A stretch of 64,000 nucleotides of DNA from Myxococcus sp. RHSTA-1-4 (GCF_020037125.1 NZ_JAIQDG010000007.1:62001-126000), one strand, 5' to 3'. Positions 34,722 through 43,914 are shown, counted from the first letter of the stretch. Translations and numbers: made by a program. The notes: generated by a model from the letters alone, not told the origin.

Positions 34722-37700
34722 CTACTGGAGCACCGCGAGCAGATCCCCTCCCTGCACGGCTGCCTTGAGCGCGGGGATGACCTCCGCCACGGTGCCCGCA
34801 CGCGGGGCGCGCACCACCGTCTCCATCTTCATCGCCTCCAGCGTGACGAGCGGCGCGCCGGCCTCCACGCGCGCACCCGGCTTGACGTGCAGCGCGATGA
34901 CGGTGCCCGGCATGCTCGCCGCGACGTGGTTCGGGTTGCCGCGGTCCGCCTGACGGCGGGCCTCCACCTTCGCCGCCCGGCTGCGATCCCGCACCAGCAC
35001 CGAGCGGTTGTGCCCGTTCAGCGCGAAGTAGACGGTGCGGCAGCCGTCCTCGTCCGGCTCGCCCACCGCGGACAGGCTGATGACCAGCGTCTTGCCCGGC
35101 TCCAGCTCCACCCAGATCTCCTGGCCCACCTCCATGCCGTAGAAGTAGTTGGGCGTGTCGAGGATGGACACGTCCTCGTACTTCGCCTGGTCCTCCAGGT
35201 AGCCGGCCATGACGCGCGGGTAGAGCGCGCTGGAGATGGCGTCCACGCGGGTGAGTGGGTGGCCGGCCTTCTGGGACAGCTCTCGCTGGAGCGCGTCCAG
35301 GTCCAGCGGCTGCATGCTCCCCGAGGGCCGTCCCTCCACGCGCGGCAGGCCCTTGAGCACCGCGGCGCGCAGGTCCTCCGGGAAGCCGCCGGGCGGCTGG
35401 CCCAGCTCACCCCGGAAGTAGCCCACCACGCTGGACGGGAAGTCCAGCCGGGGGGCCTCGGCGATGAGCTTCGCCTTGGTGAGCGCCGCGCTCTCGGGCA
35501 GGTCCGCGCCGCGGACCGCGAGGTCGTTCTTCAGGAGGAAGATGGCGAAGTCACCCACCATCTTCGACGAGGGCGTCACCTTGGGGATGTCGCCCACCAG
35601 CACGTTCACCAGCGCGAAGGCGTCCTTCACGTCGTTCCACCGGCCCAGCAGCCCCATCTCCGCCACCTGGGGCCGGAGGTTGGAGTACTGGCCGCCCGGA
35701 ATCTCGTGGTAGTAGACCTCGCTCGTCGTGCTCTTGAGGCCGCTCTCGAAGGGGGCGTAGTACTCGCGCACGTCCTCCCAGTAGTTGGCCAGCGGCTGCA
35801 GGCGCGCGTTGGCCAGCCCCGTCTCGCGCGGGTGGCCGCGCAGGGCGCTGACCAGCGCGTTCATGCTGGGCTGGCTGGTGAGGCCCGCCATGCTGCCGAG
35901 CGCCACGTCGACGATGTGCACGCCGTGCTCTATCGCCTCCAGGTAGCTGGCGATGCCGTTGCCCGCGGTGTCGTGCATGTGGAGGTGGATGGGCAGGCGC
36001 GTCACCTCGCGCAGCCGCTCCATCAGCATGGCCGCGGCGCGCGGGCGCAGCAGCCCCGCCATGTCCTTGATGCACAGGAAGTGCGCGCCCGAGTCCTCGA
36101 TGCGCCTGGCCAGGTCCGCGTAGTAGTCCAGCGTGTACTTCTTGCGCTTGGGGTTGTGAACGTCGCCCGTGTAGCAGATGGCCACCTCCGCCACCTTGCC
36201 CGTCTGGAGCACGCGGCGGATGGACACCTCCATGCTGCCCAGGTCGTTGAGGCTGTCGAAGATGCGGAAGACGTCCACGCCCGCCTCGGCCGCCTCGTCG
36301 ATGAAGGCCTCCACCACGTTGTCCGGGTAGCTGGTGTAGCCCACGGCGTTGGCGCCGCGCAGGAGCATCTGCAGCAGCAGGTTGGGCGCGGCGGCCTTCA
36401 GCGCGCGCAGGCGGGCCCACGGGTCCTCGTTGAGGAAGCGGTACGCGGTGTCGAACGTGGCGCCGCCCCAGGCCTCCAGGCTGAAGAGGTCGGACGCCAG
36501 GTGCGCGGTGGCCGGCGCCACGCGGAGGATGTCCCGCGTGCGCATGCGCGTGGCCAGCAGCGACTGGTGCGCGTCACGCATGGTGGTGTCGGTGAGCAGC
36601 ACGCGCTTCTGCGCGAGCACCCACTCGGCGAGCCCCCGGGGCCCCTTCTCCGCCAGAATCTGCGCGGTGCCGCGCGGCACGGGGCCGGGCGGCGTCACCG
36701 GCAGGCGAGGCTCCAGGAACTGGGTGGGCTTGAGCCGCTGCTGCTTCTTGATGGTGGGGTGGCCGTTGACGATGACGTCGCCCAGGTACTGGAGCAGCTT
36801 GCTGGCCCTGTTCCTCCGGGGCTCCAGCTGGAAGAGCTCCGGCGTCTCGTCGATGAAGCGGGTGTACGTCTGGCCGGACTGGAAGGCCGGGTGCCGCAGC
36901 ACGTTCTCCAGGAAGGGCAGGTTCGTCTTCACGCCGCGGATGCGGAACTCGCGCAGCGCGCGCTGGCCCTTCATCACCGCGCCCTCGAAGGTCGGCGCGT
37001 AGGCGATGACCTTCACCAGCATGGAGTCGTAGTAGGGCGAGATGTGCGCCATCGTATAGCCGTTGGAGCCATCCAGCCGGATGCCGAAGCCCGTGGCGGC
37101 GCGCCAGGCGGTGATGACGCCCGCGTCCGGCATGAAGTTGTTGGCCGGATCCTCGGTGGTGACGCGCAGCTGCACCGCGTAGCCACGCGGGACGATGGCC
37201 TCCTGCGAGGGGATGCCCACCTGGGGCGAGTCCAGCCGGTACCCCTCCGCGATGCGGATCTGGCTCTGCACCAGGTCCACGCCCGTCACCTGCTCGGTGA
37301 CGGTGTGCTCCACCTGGAGCCGCGCGTTGCACTCGATGAAGTAGAAGGTGTCGCCGGCGACGAGGAACTCGGCCGTGCCCGCGCTGGAGTAGCCCGCCTC
37401 ACGCGCCAGCCGCACCGCCGCGTCGCAGATGGCGGCCCGGAGCTGGGCGGACAGGTTGGGGGCGGGGGCAATCTCGATGACCTTCTGGTGGCGGCGCTGC
37501 ACCGAGCAGTCGCGCTCGTGCAGGTGCACGAGGTTGCCGTGCAGGTCCCCCAGGAGCTGCACCTCGATGTGGCGCACCTTCTCCAGGAACTTCTCCAGGA
37601 ACACCGCCGAGGAGCCGAAGGCGCTCTTCGCCTCCGAGCGCGCGGAGGCGAGCGCGGACTCCAGCTCCGCCGCCTCGCGCACCACGCGCATGCCGCGGCC

Positions 37701-38243
37701 GCCGCCGCCGTGCGCCGCCTTCACCAGGATGGGGCCGCCGTGCTGGGCGAAGAAGGCGCGCGCCTGCTCCAGCACCTTCGCGTCATCGCCCTCCAGGGTG
37801 ACGCCGGGCACCACCGGCACGCCCACCTTCCGGGCCAGCTCCTTCGCGGCCACCTTGTCGCCCATGGTCCGCACCACCGGCGAGCGCGGGCCGATGAAGC
37901 GGATGCCGCGCCGCTCACACGCCTCGGCGAAGTCGGCGTTCTCCGACAGGAAGCCGTAGCCCGGGTGGATGGCGTCCACGCCGGCCCGCTCGGCCACGTC
38001 GAGGATTTCGTCGATGCCCAGGTAGGCTTCCACCGGGCGCTTGCCGCGGCCCACGAGGTACGCCTCGTCCGCCTTGTGGCGGTGCTCGTGGGTCCGGTCC
38101 TCGTCGCTGTAGATGGCGACGGTCCGGATGCCGAGCTCGTTGCAGGCTCGGAAGACGCGGATGGCAATCTCACCGCGGTTGGCGCACAGCACCTTCTGGA
38201 TGGGACGGAGGGCAGGGGAGGCCATGGGCGCGTTGTTAGTCAT
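34722..38243 (-). CDS. pyc: Pyruvate carboxylase
   Basis: A 1173-residue, full-length single-chain enzyme that makes oxaloacetate from pyruvate, ATP and bicarbonate, feeding the TCA cycle and gluconeogenesis. Domains in order: biotin carboxylase (KVLCANRGEIAIRVFRACNE, ATP-grasp loop VKAAHGGGGRGMRVVRE, FIECNARLQVEHTVTE), carboxyltransferase from about residue 545 (LLTDTTMRDAHQSLLATRMR, with the metal-binding HLHMHDTAGNG), and a C-terminal biotinyl domain with LEAMKMETVV, biotin on Lys1139. The start at 38243 has AGGTGA right before the ATG; a second ATG 18 bp in is possible. Monocistronic as far as can be seen, with an MFS transporter gene upstream on the same strand. Confidence 0.96.
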   Translation of the reverse strand: MTNNAPMASPALRPIQKVLCANRGEIAIRVFRACNELGIRTVAIYSDEDRTHEHRHKADEAYLVGRGKRPVEAYLGIDEILDVAERAGVDAIHPGYGFLSENADFAEACERRGIRFIGPRSPVVRTMGDKVAAKELARKVGVPVVPGVTLEGDDAKVLEQARAFFAQHGGPILVKAAHGGGGRGMRVVREAAELESALASARSEAKSAFGSSAVFLEKFLEKVRHIEVQLLGDLHGNLVHLHERDCSVQRRHQKVIEIAPAPNLSAQLRAAICDAAVRLAREAGYSSAGTAEFLVAGDTFYFIECNARLQVEHTVTEQVTGVDLVQSQIRIAEGYRLDSPQVGIPSQEAIVPRGYAVQLRVTTEDPANNFMPDAGVITAWRAATGFGIRLDGSNGYTMAHISPYYDSMLVKVIAYAPTFEGAVMKGQRALREFRIRGVKTNLPFLENVLRHPAFQSGQTYTRFIDETPELFQLEPRRNRASKLLQYLGDVIVNGHPTIKKQQRLKPTQFLEPRLPVTPPGPVPRGTAQILAEKGPRGLAEWVLAQKRVLLTDTTMRDAHQSLLATRMRTRDILRVAPATAHLASDLFSLEAWGGATFDTAYRFLNEDPWARLRALKAAAPNLLLQMLLRGANAVGYTSYPDNVVEAFIDEAAEAGVDVFRIFDSLNDLGSMEVSIRRVLQTGKVAEVAICYTGDVHNPKRKKYTLDYYADLARRIEDSGAHFLCIKDMAGLLRPRAAAMLMERLREVTRLPIHLHMHDTAGNGIASYLEAIEHGVHIVDVALGSMAGLTSQPSMNALVSALRGHPRETGLANARLQPLANYWEDVREYYAPFESGLKSTTSEVYYHEIPGGQYSNLRPQVAEMGLLGRWNDVKDAFALVNVLVGDIPKVTPSSKMVGDFAIFLLKNDLAVRGADLPESAALTKAKLIAEAPRLDFPSSVVGYFRGELGQPPGGFPEDLRAAVLKGLPRVEGRPSGSMQPLDLDALQRELSQKAGHPLTRVDAISSALYPRVMAGYLEDQAKYEDVSILDTPNYFYGMEVGQEIWVELEPGKTLVISLSAVGEPDEDGCRTVYFALNGHNRSVLVRDRSRAAKVEARRQADRGNPNHVAASMPGTVIALHVKPGARVEAGAPLVTLEAMKMETVVRAPRAGTVAEVIPALKAAVQGGDLLAVLQ

Positions 38244-38325
38244 TCACCTAATCCTGGTGCAACCCCGTCGGGGCTGAAAGTCGGTTTTCGGGCGCGACCC
38301 TGGCCCATGGCCCGAGGCGCGGGCC

Positions 38326-39597
38326 TCAGGTGCTGGAGTGCGAGGGCGACTGGGCCGCCTGGGGGCTGGCGGCGGTCTCCTCGTAGTCCAGGTCGCGGTG
38401 GAAGGTCTCCTCGAGCTTCAGGAGCGCGAGGAGGGCCAGTCCGAAGCAGAGGCTGCCCACCAGGAAGGCCGCGGTCCCCATGCTCAAGCCCTGCGAGCCC
38501 TTCAGCCAGGCCACGCCGCTGGCCGCGATGGCGGCCGAACCACGCACGAAGTTGGGCACCGTCGTCGCCACCGTGCCGCGGATGTTGGTGCCGAACTGCT
38601 CTGCCGCCATCGTGATGAGCACGGCCCAGTAGCCCACGGAGATGCCCAGGAAGAAGCACAGGACGTAGACGGCGGTGCTCGTGAGCCCCGGCACGAGGAC
38701 GTAGACGAGCATCAGCCCGAGGCCGACGGTGAGGTTCAGCCCCACCGCGCGCTTGCGGCTCTTGAGCGCCTGGCTGACGAGGCCCGCCAGCAGGTCGCCC
38801 AGCGTCAGGCCGATGGAGCCGTAGAGGATGGCGTTGCCCGCCGTCACCGTGCCGGTGACGCCCAGGCCGGCGGTCAGCTCGGGCGAGAAGGTGAAGAGGA
38901 CGCCCGTGGTGAAGTAGATGGGCACGCCGATGAGGATGCAGCAGACGTACTTGAGGAAGCGGCCCCCTTGCAGGAGGAGGAAGGGGTTGGCGCGGGACGG
39001 GTCGGTCTTCTTGGTGAACAGCTCGGACTCGGAGACCTTGAAGCGCGCGAACAGGAGCGCGATGCCCATGACTCCGCCGGTGATGTAGGCCGTCTTCCAG
39101 GTCAGGTGCTGACCGACGAAGGCCGCCGCGACGATGCCGAGCATGCCGAGCGTCGCGACGATGGTGGTGCCCAGACCGCGCTTCTCCTTCGGGAGGGACT
39201 CGGCGACCAGGGTGATGGCCGCGCCCAGCTCGCCCGCGAGGCCGACACCGCCCAGGAACCGGCAGAGCGCGTAGGTCGTCACGTCCCAGGCGAAGGCGTT
39301 GGCCAGGTTGGCGAACGAGTAGAGGAGGATGGAGCCGAACATCACCGACAGGCGCCCGCGCTTGTCGGCGAGCACGCCCCACAGGAGCCCGCCGACCATC
39401 ATCCCCACCATCTGGGCGTTGTAGATGAACACGCCCTTCTGGAGGATCTGCGCCGGGTCGGTGATGCCGATGTCCTTGAGCGACGCGACGCGCACCACGC
39501 CGAACAGCGTGATGTCGAAGAGGTCGACGAAGTAGCCGAGTCCGGCGACCAGGACGGTCAGGTTCAGGACCGAGCGGAGATCTCGCAGGAATTTCAT
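38326..39597 (-). CDS. MFS transporter
   Basis: A 423-residue membrane protein with about 12 hydrophobic segments. The N-terminus FVDLFDITLFGVVRVASL, the loop 2-3 motif GVLADKRGRLSVMFGS and the segment ALCRFLGGVGLAGELGAAIT are typical of the major facilitator superfamily, particularly the metabolite:H+ symporter-like branch. In the second half the FGTNIRGTVATTVPNFVRG stretch also fits that branch. The substrate cannot be named. It precedes pyc on the same strand with an 82-bp gap, so a carboxylic acid such as pyruvate or lactate is conceivable but not shown. No ribosome binding site is clear. The 680 bp upstream contain the repeats and palindrome described separately. Confidence 0.87.
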   Translation of the reverse strand: MKFLRDLRSVLNLTVLVAGLGYFVDLFDITLFGVVRVASLKDIGITDPAQILQKGVFIYNAQMVGMMVGGLLWGVLADKRGRLSVMFGSILLYSFANLANAFAWDVTTYALCRFLGGVGLAGELGAAITLVAESLPKEKRGLGTTIVATLGMLGIVAAAFVGQHLTWKTAYITGGVMGIALLFARFKVSESELFTKKTDPSRANPFLLLQGGRFLKYVCCILIGVPIYFTTGVLFTFSPELTAGLGVTGTVTAGNAILYGSIGLTLGDLLAGLVSQALKSRKRAVGLNLTVGLGLMLVYVLVPGLTSTAVYVLCFFLGISVGYWAVLITMAAEQFGTNIRGTVATTVPNFVRGSAAIAASGVAWLKGSQGLSMGTAAFLVGSLCFGLALLALLKLEETFHRDLDYEETAASPQAAQSPSHSST

Positions 39598-39873
39598 GGG
39601 GCCGGATTAGGCGCCTTTGCCGCCCCTGGAGCAAGGGCCATGCGCGCTCTGGGACGGGGTGGAAGGAAACCCCATGGGTTTGACGCTCCACGCCTTGATC
39701 CGGCGCATGAGTTATGAATCACCATTCAGGTTTGCGCGCGGTGAATCCGGAGCCGCCGGGAGGTCTCCGGCCGCCGGTTCGCTGCGCCCGGGAGCACGCT
39801 CAGCGGCGCGCCAGCACCGGCTCCATCGCGCGAGCTGGAGTCGCGAGCGGCCGATGGTGCCGCGCAGCTCGCC

Positions 39874-40129
39874 GGGCAATGCCTACATGAACACGTCTTC
39901 AGCCAGTTTTTTCCGGTGTCAGGGCGCGCCGGAAGTCCCCATCTGGTGAAGGTGTCGGGTGGTTCGTGCCTACATGCCCTGACATCCCTCCAGTTTTCGA
40001 GGGTGGCCGAGGGGGGCGATGCCTACATGAACACGTCTTCAGCCATTTTCCGGGGACCCGCGCCGCTCGCGCGCCGCTCCTGGAGCGAGGGCAGGGGGGG
40101 GGGCGATGCCTACATGAACACGTCTTCAG
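39874..40129. repeat. Three 29-bp direct repeats of unknown role
   Basis: Three nearly perfect copies occupy 39874-39902, 40014-40042 and 40101-40129. The 29-bp core contains GCCTACATGAACACGTCTTC and varies at only one base (GGGCA versus GGGCG at the 5' end). Each copy is followed by a short T/C-rich then G-rich stretch (for example TTTTTTCCGG). A ten-base partial copy, TGCCTACATG, is at 39967. The start-to-start spacing is 140 and 87 bp, so they are not CRISPR spacers. Copies 2 and 3 share a frame but copy 1 does not, so selection at DNA or RNA level is likelier than protein. They lie between the MFS gene start and the 2OG oxygenase gene end. Confidence 0.8.
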
Positions 40130-40179
40130 TCAATTCCCGGGGCGTGCGGCGCGGCCGAAAGGCAATGCAAATGCAGTCA

Positions 40180-40212
40180 GAAATGGCAATGATTGACATT
40201 CATTGTCATTTC
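40180..40212. promoter_or_regulatory. AT-rich palindrome resembling a Fur box
   Basis: GAAATGGCAATGA at 40180-40192 mirrors TCATTGTCATTTC at 40200-40212 with one mismatch. Inside it TGACATTCATTGTCA (40194-40208) matches 11 of 14 positions of the Fur 7-1-7 consensus TGATAATnATTATCA, and the overlapping TGGCAATGATTGACA matches 10. The stretch is conspicuously AT-rich against its surroundings. It is about 590 bp from the MFS gene start and close to the 3' end of the oxygenase gene, so its target is not obvious. Confidence 0.45.
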
Positions 40213-40248
40213 CGTATGTCTTTGTTTGTGTCCGCGTTTGTGTTTCAT

Positions 40249-40270
40249 GTGCCGGCGGGGGCGCCGGCAC
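40249..40270. terminator. Hairpin behind the 2OG oxygenase gene
   Basis: GTGCCGGCG pairs perfectly with CGCCGGCAC around GGGG, a nine-base-pair stem lying seven bases past the stop codon of the oxygenase gene on the minus strand. There is no T-tract on that strand, so termination efficiency is uncertain. Confidence 0.5.
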
Positions 40271-40276
40271 ACGGCC

Positions 40277-41383
40277 CTACGCGCCCGCGCGCTGGCGGTT
40301 GAGGCGGTCGTAGTGGCGGTAGCCCAGCTTGTCGAGCGCGCTCGGCGGCGCGAGGCCGATGTCCACGAGCGTCTTGATGTCGTACGTGCCCGCGAGCACC
40401 GGCGGCGCGTAGTTCCGGACCGCGTCGGGGGTGCGGAACTTCTCCAGGGGGAAGAGCACCGTGCTGGTGTGGACGTGCATGAAGTGCGCGGCGGACTGGC
40501 GCTGCCAGCCGGGCACTCCGGGCGCGGTGATGACGTGGGGCGTGGCCAGGAAGGTGCCGCCCGTGAGGATTTCGAGCTGCTGGCCCACCTGCGCCACGAT
40601 GCAGCCCGCGGGCGCCGTGCCGCGCACCATCTGCCCCTGCGGGGCCTCCGGCGTCGCGCGCGTGCGGAGGTACAGGCCGCTCTTGTTGTCGGGGGCGGAC
40701 GCCGGGCGGCAGTCCGGGTCGAGGAACCGTCCCCCGGGCAGCAGGGTGAGCAGGTTGAAGTCCGTGTGCTCCTCGCCCCAGACGATGTCCGTGTTCACCT
40801 GCGAGGCGGTGAGCGGCAGGTACTGGAGCGCGCGCGTGATGTGGGGGGCGCGCTGGCACACGTCCGAGAAAGCCGTCTCCGGCAGCCCCAGCGCCACCGC
40901 CGCGCCGCGCAGCAGCTTCAGGCCGGCCTCATGGAGGGAGCGGCCGAGCTGCATGATGCCGTCCTGGAAGTACGGGGGCGCGTTCGCGGGCCAGACGTTC
41001 TCCGGGTACAGCTCCGGGAACTCCCGTGCCGACTGCTCGTCGTTCGGGTACGGCGCGACGAAGTAGCACTCCTTGAAGTCCGGCTGGCCGTTGCTCGCGA
41101 CGGCGACCTCGGTGTTCGGAGGCGTCCACCCGCGCTGGTACCAGATGTCGGCGCGCCCGTAGGGCTTCTTCGCCTCCGCCGGCTGCGCGATGAATGCGGC
41201 GAATGCGTCGTAGAAGCGGTTGAGCGCCTGCGTGTCGACGCCGTGGTTCTTCAGGTACACGAGGCCGAAGACACCAAATGCCTCGCGAATCGCCGCCGCG
41301 GCGCGCTCGACGCGGGCCGGGTCTTCCGACGAGAGGTCGGCGAGGTCGACAGTGGGGATGTTGAGCGAAGAGGTCTCGGCCAT
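40277..41383 (-). CDS. 2-oxoglutarate/Fe(II) oxygenase, isopenicillin N synthase-like
   Basis: A 368-residue enzyme. The start at 41383 begins MAETSSLNIPTVDLADLSSE, the family N-terminus. The iron ligands are visible as His206 and Asp208 (WGEEHTDFNLLTLLPGG) and His283 (GTFLATPHVITAPGV), with Arg295 and Ser297 (RQSAAHF) as the RxS motif that binds the 2-oxoglutarate carboxylate. These soluble enzymes hydroxylate, desaturate or cyclise small molecules. The substrate is unknown; the gene diverges from a nitrilase across a 162-bp gap, so the two may share a promoter region. It resembles the group annotated as isopenicillin N synthase-like dioxygenases rather than true penicillin-forming enzymes. 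Confidence 0.87.
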   Translation of the reverse strand: MAETSSLNIPTVDLADLSSEDPARVERAAAAIREAFGVFGLVYLKNHGVDTQALNRFYDAFAAFIAQPAEAKKPYGRADIWYQRGWTPPNTEVAVASNGQPDFKECYFVAPYPNDEQSAREFPELYPENVWPANAPPYFQDGIMQLGRSLHEAGLKLLRGAAVALGLPETAFSDVCQRAPHITRALQYLPLTASQVNTDIVWGEEHTDFNLLTLLPGGRFLDPDCRPASAPDNKSGLYLRTRATPEAPQGQMVRGTAPAGCIVAQVGQQLEILTGGTFLATPHVITAPGVPGWQRQSAAHFMHVHTSTVLFPLEKFRTPDAVRNYAPPVLAGTYDIKTLVDIGLAPPSALDKLGYRHYDRLNRQRAGA

Positions 41384-41545
41384 GATGGGCCCCAGGTGTA
41401 TCGCTCCTCGGGCCGGAAGGGGAGGGCCTCCGGGCACTTCCTTCCGGGCCCCCGGGGTTGACTCATGGCTTCATTCACCGAACCTGCCCGCCCGGCAGGA
41501 GACCAGGCGGCCCCTGGAGGGACGAATCCTCTATCCTCCCGCCCC

Positions 41546-42523
41546 ATGGATAGCCCCCAGCCGCTTCGAGTCGCCGCCGTCCAGGCCGCCCCCGCGCTCT
41601 TCGACCGGGAGGGGTCGCTGGAGCGCGTGGCGTCGTGGACGGCGCGCGCCGCCAGGGACGGGGCCCGGCTCGTCCTCTTCCCGGAGGCATTCATCCCCGC
41701 CTATCCGCGGGGGCTGGGCTTCGGCTTCGTCGTCGGCAGCCGCACCGAGGCCGGCCGGCGCCTCTGGCAGCGCTACAACGAACAGTCCGTGGAGGTCCCC
41801 GGTCCCACCACCGAGCGCCTGGGGAGCATCGCCCGCGAGCATGGCGTGTACCTGTCCATCGGCGTGACCGAGCGGGACCGCGTCACGCGCGGGACGCTCT
41901 ACTGCACGCAGCTCTATTTCGGGCCGGACGGCGCGCTGCTGGCGAAGCACCGGAAGCTCAAGCCCACCGGCTCCGAGCGGCTCATCTGGGGCGAGGGGGA
42001 TGGCAGCACGCTCTCCGTGGTGGACACGCCCCACGGGCGGATGGGCGGGCTCATCTGCTGGGAGAACTACATGCCGCTGGCCCGAGCGGCGATGTACGCC
42101 AAGGGCGTGGACTTCTACCTCGCGCCCACCGCCGACAGCCGCGACGCGTGGCAGGCCACCATGCGCCACATCGCGTGCGAGGGAAGGTGCTTCGTCCTCG
42201 GGTGCAACCAGTTCGTCACGCGAGACATGTACCCGGAAGAGGTGCTCCGCGAGGAGCCGCTGCCCGCGGACGCGCCCCACGTCATGTCCCGGGGCGGGAG
42301 CGTCATCGTCTCCCCGCTGGGCGAGGTGCTCGCGGGGCCCCTCTGGGACGAGGAGGGGATTGTCACCGCGGACCTGGACCTGGGGCTGCTCATCCGGGCG
42401 CGGCTCGACTTCGACCCCAGCGGGCACTACGCCCGCCCCGATGTCTTCCACCTGGAGGTCGACGAGCGCGAGCGGCCCGCCGCGGCCTTCCTCCAGCAGC
42501 TCGGCCGCTCCAGCGGGAGCTGA
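41546..42523 (+). CDS. Nitrilase (carbon-nitrogen hydrolase)
   Basis: A 325-residue enzyme, the usual length for true nitrilases. The catalytic triad is complete: Glu47 (LVLFPEAFIPAYPRG), Lys137 (AKHRKLKPTGSE) and Cys171 (GGLICWENYMPLARA). The CWEN signature is typical of nitrilases that turn nitriles into carboxylates plus ammonia, rather than amidases. The chosen ATG has no Shine-Dalgarno sequence; an in-frame ATG 81 bp upstream would add an improbable Pro/Ala-rich leader. A carboxylate/amino-acid symporter gene follows after 51 bp on the same strand, suggesting one operon for nitrile-derived acid handling. Confidence 0.92.
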   Translation: MDSPQPLRVAAVQAAPALFDREGSLERVASWTARAARDGARLVLFPEAFIPAYPRGLGFGFVVGSRTEAGRRLWQRYNEQSVEVPGPTTERLGSIAREHGVYLSIGVTERDRVTRGTLYCTQLYFGPDGALLAKHRKLKPTGSERLIWGEGDGSTLSVVDTPHGRMGGLICWENYMPLARAAMYAKGVDFYLAPTADSRDAWQATMRHIACEGRCFVLGCNQFVTRDMYPEEVLREEPLPADAPHVMSRGGSVIVSPLGEVLAGPLWDEEGIVTADLDLGLLIRARLDFDPSGHYARPDVFHLEVDERERPAAAFLQQLGRSSGS

Positions 42524-42574
42524 ACTCCTGCGCGCGCGGGCGCCGTTGGTTATGGTCCGCCGGTCGCCGACGAG

Positions 42575-43864
42575 GTGCCCTTCGTGAAGACGCTCATCTC
42601 CGCCTGGTTCCGTATTCCGTTCTGGCAGCGCGTGCTCGGGGCCTTCGTGCTCGGGGCCGTGGTCGGATGGCTCGTGGGCGAGCCCGCGGGCCCGTGGTTC
42701 CAGCCGCTGGGTACGCTCTACGTCAACCTCATCAAGATGATCGCCACGCCGCTGGTGTTCTTCGCGGTCATCAACGCGGTCGCCGCGCTCCACGGGCAGA
42801 AGAGCGTGGCCGCCCTGGGCGGCAGGACGTTCCTCTGGTTCGCCATCACCGCGGCGCTGGCGGTGGGCGTGGGGCTGGTCACCGCCGCCGTGCTGAGGCC
42901 GGGCCTGGGCGTGGGCCAGCTTCACGTCGCGGAGCCCTTCAAGCCGCGCGACGTCCCCGGGCCCATGCAGGTGCTGCTCGACGTGGTGCCGACCAACCCC
43001 TTCGCAGCGCTGGCGGGAGGGAAGATCCTCCAGGTCATCTTCTTCGCCGGCCTGCTGGGCTTCGCCCTGGTCAAGCTGGGCGAGAAGACAGCCCGCCTGC
43101 GCGAGCTGGTCCGCGAGGCCAGCGACGCGATGATTCAAGTCACGCGCTTCGTGCTGGAGCTGACCCCGCTGGGCACCTTCGGGCTCATCGCCGCGCTCGT
43201 GGGCACCTACGGCTTCGAGCGCCTGCTGCCGCTGGGCCGCCTGGTGTTCGCGCTGTACCTGGCGTGCGCGCTGCACATCGTCTTCGTCTACGGCGGCCTG
43301 CTGCTGGCGCACGGGCTCAACCCGCTGCGCTTCTTCCGCGGCGCCGCGCCCGGCATGCAGGTGGCCTTCGTCAGCTCGTCCAGCTTCGCGTCGCTGCCGG
43401 TGTCCCTGCGCAGCGTCACGCACAACCTGGGCGTCAACAAGGACTACGCCTCCTTCGCGGTGCCGCTGGGCGCCAGCATCAAGATGGATGGCTGCGGTGC
43501 CATCTACCCGGCCATCGCCTCGCTCTTCGTCGCGCAGTACTTCGGCCTGGAGCTGTCGGCGTCGCAGTACTTCATCATCCTGCTGGCCTCGGTGCTGGGC
43601 AGCTTCGGCACCGCGGGCGTGCCCGGCACCGCCGTGGTGATGGCCACGGTGGTGCTCAGCTCCGCCGGCCTGCCGCTGGAGGGCCTGGGCTACCTCCTCG
43701 CCATCGACCGCGTCCTCGACATGATGCGCACGCTGACCAACGTCACCGGGCAGATGCTGGTGCCCGTCCTCGTGGCCCGTGAGGAGGGGCTGCTGGACGA
43801 GGCCATCTACAACCGGGCCTCCACCAACGTTGGCCTGGAGAAGGACGTTGCGAAGGCGGAGTGA
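42575..43864 (+). CDS. Dicarboxylate/amino acid:cation symporter (DAACS)
   Basis: A 429-residue inner-membrane transporter read from GTG at 42575 (a second GTG three codons on is possible). Hallmarks of the DAACS/glutamate transporter fold are the NLIKMIATPLVFFAVINAVA segment, the serine-rich hairpin VSSSSFASLPVSLRSV, the substrate-binding NLGVNKDYASFAVPLGASI with KMDGCGAIYP, and the late GTAGVPGTAVVMATVVLS loop followed by DRVLDMMRTLTNVTG. The family moves C4-dicarboxylates, glutamate or aspartate, with H+ or Na+. Coming right after a nitrilase suggests uptake of a related acid or nitrile, an inference only. Confidence 0.93.
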   Translation: MPFVKTLISAWFRIPFWQRVLGAFVLGAVVGWLVGEPAGPWFQPLGTLYVNLIKMIATPLVFFAVINAVAALHGQKSVAALGGRTFLWFAITAALAVGVGLVTAAVLRPGLGVGQLHVAEPFKPRDVPGPMQVLLDVVPTNPFAALAGGKILQVIFFAGLLGFALVKLGEKTARLRELVREASDAMIQVTRFVLELTPLGTFGLIAALVGTYGFERLLPLGRLVFALYLACALHIVFVYGGLLLAHGLNPLRFFRGAAPGMQVAFVSSSSFASLPVSLRSVTHNLGVNKDYASFAVPLGASIKMDGCGAIYPAIASLFVAQYFGLELSASQYFIILLASVLGSFGTAGVPGTAVVMATVVLSSAGLPLEGLGYLLAIDRVLDMMRTLTNVTGQMLVPVLVAREEGLLDEAIYNRASTNVGLEKDVAKAE

Positions 43865-43914
43865 CCCGCGGCGCGGCGAAGCCGGGGGCCACGACATGGA
43901 GTAGGGCGCGGCCT

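Noticed and set aside
34380..38615. Plus-strand open frame of about 1411 codons over pyc
   Set aside because: Antisense to pyruvate carboxylase with all domains intact; the shadow frame has a His/Arg/Val-rich composition typical of antisense frames in high-GC genomes.
39874..40129. CRISPR array from the 29-bp repeats
   Set aside because: Only three copies, with gaps of 111 and 58 bp that differ in size, no spacer-like structure and no cas genes in the window.
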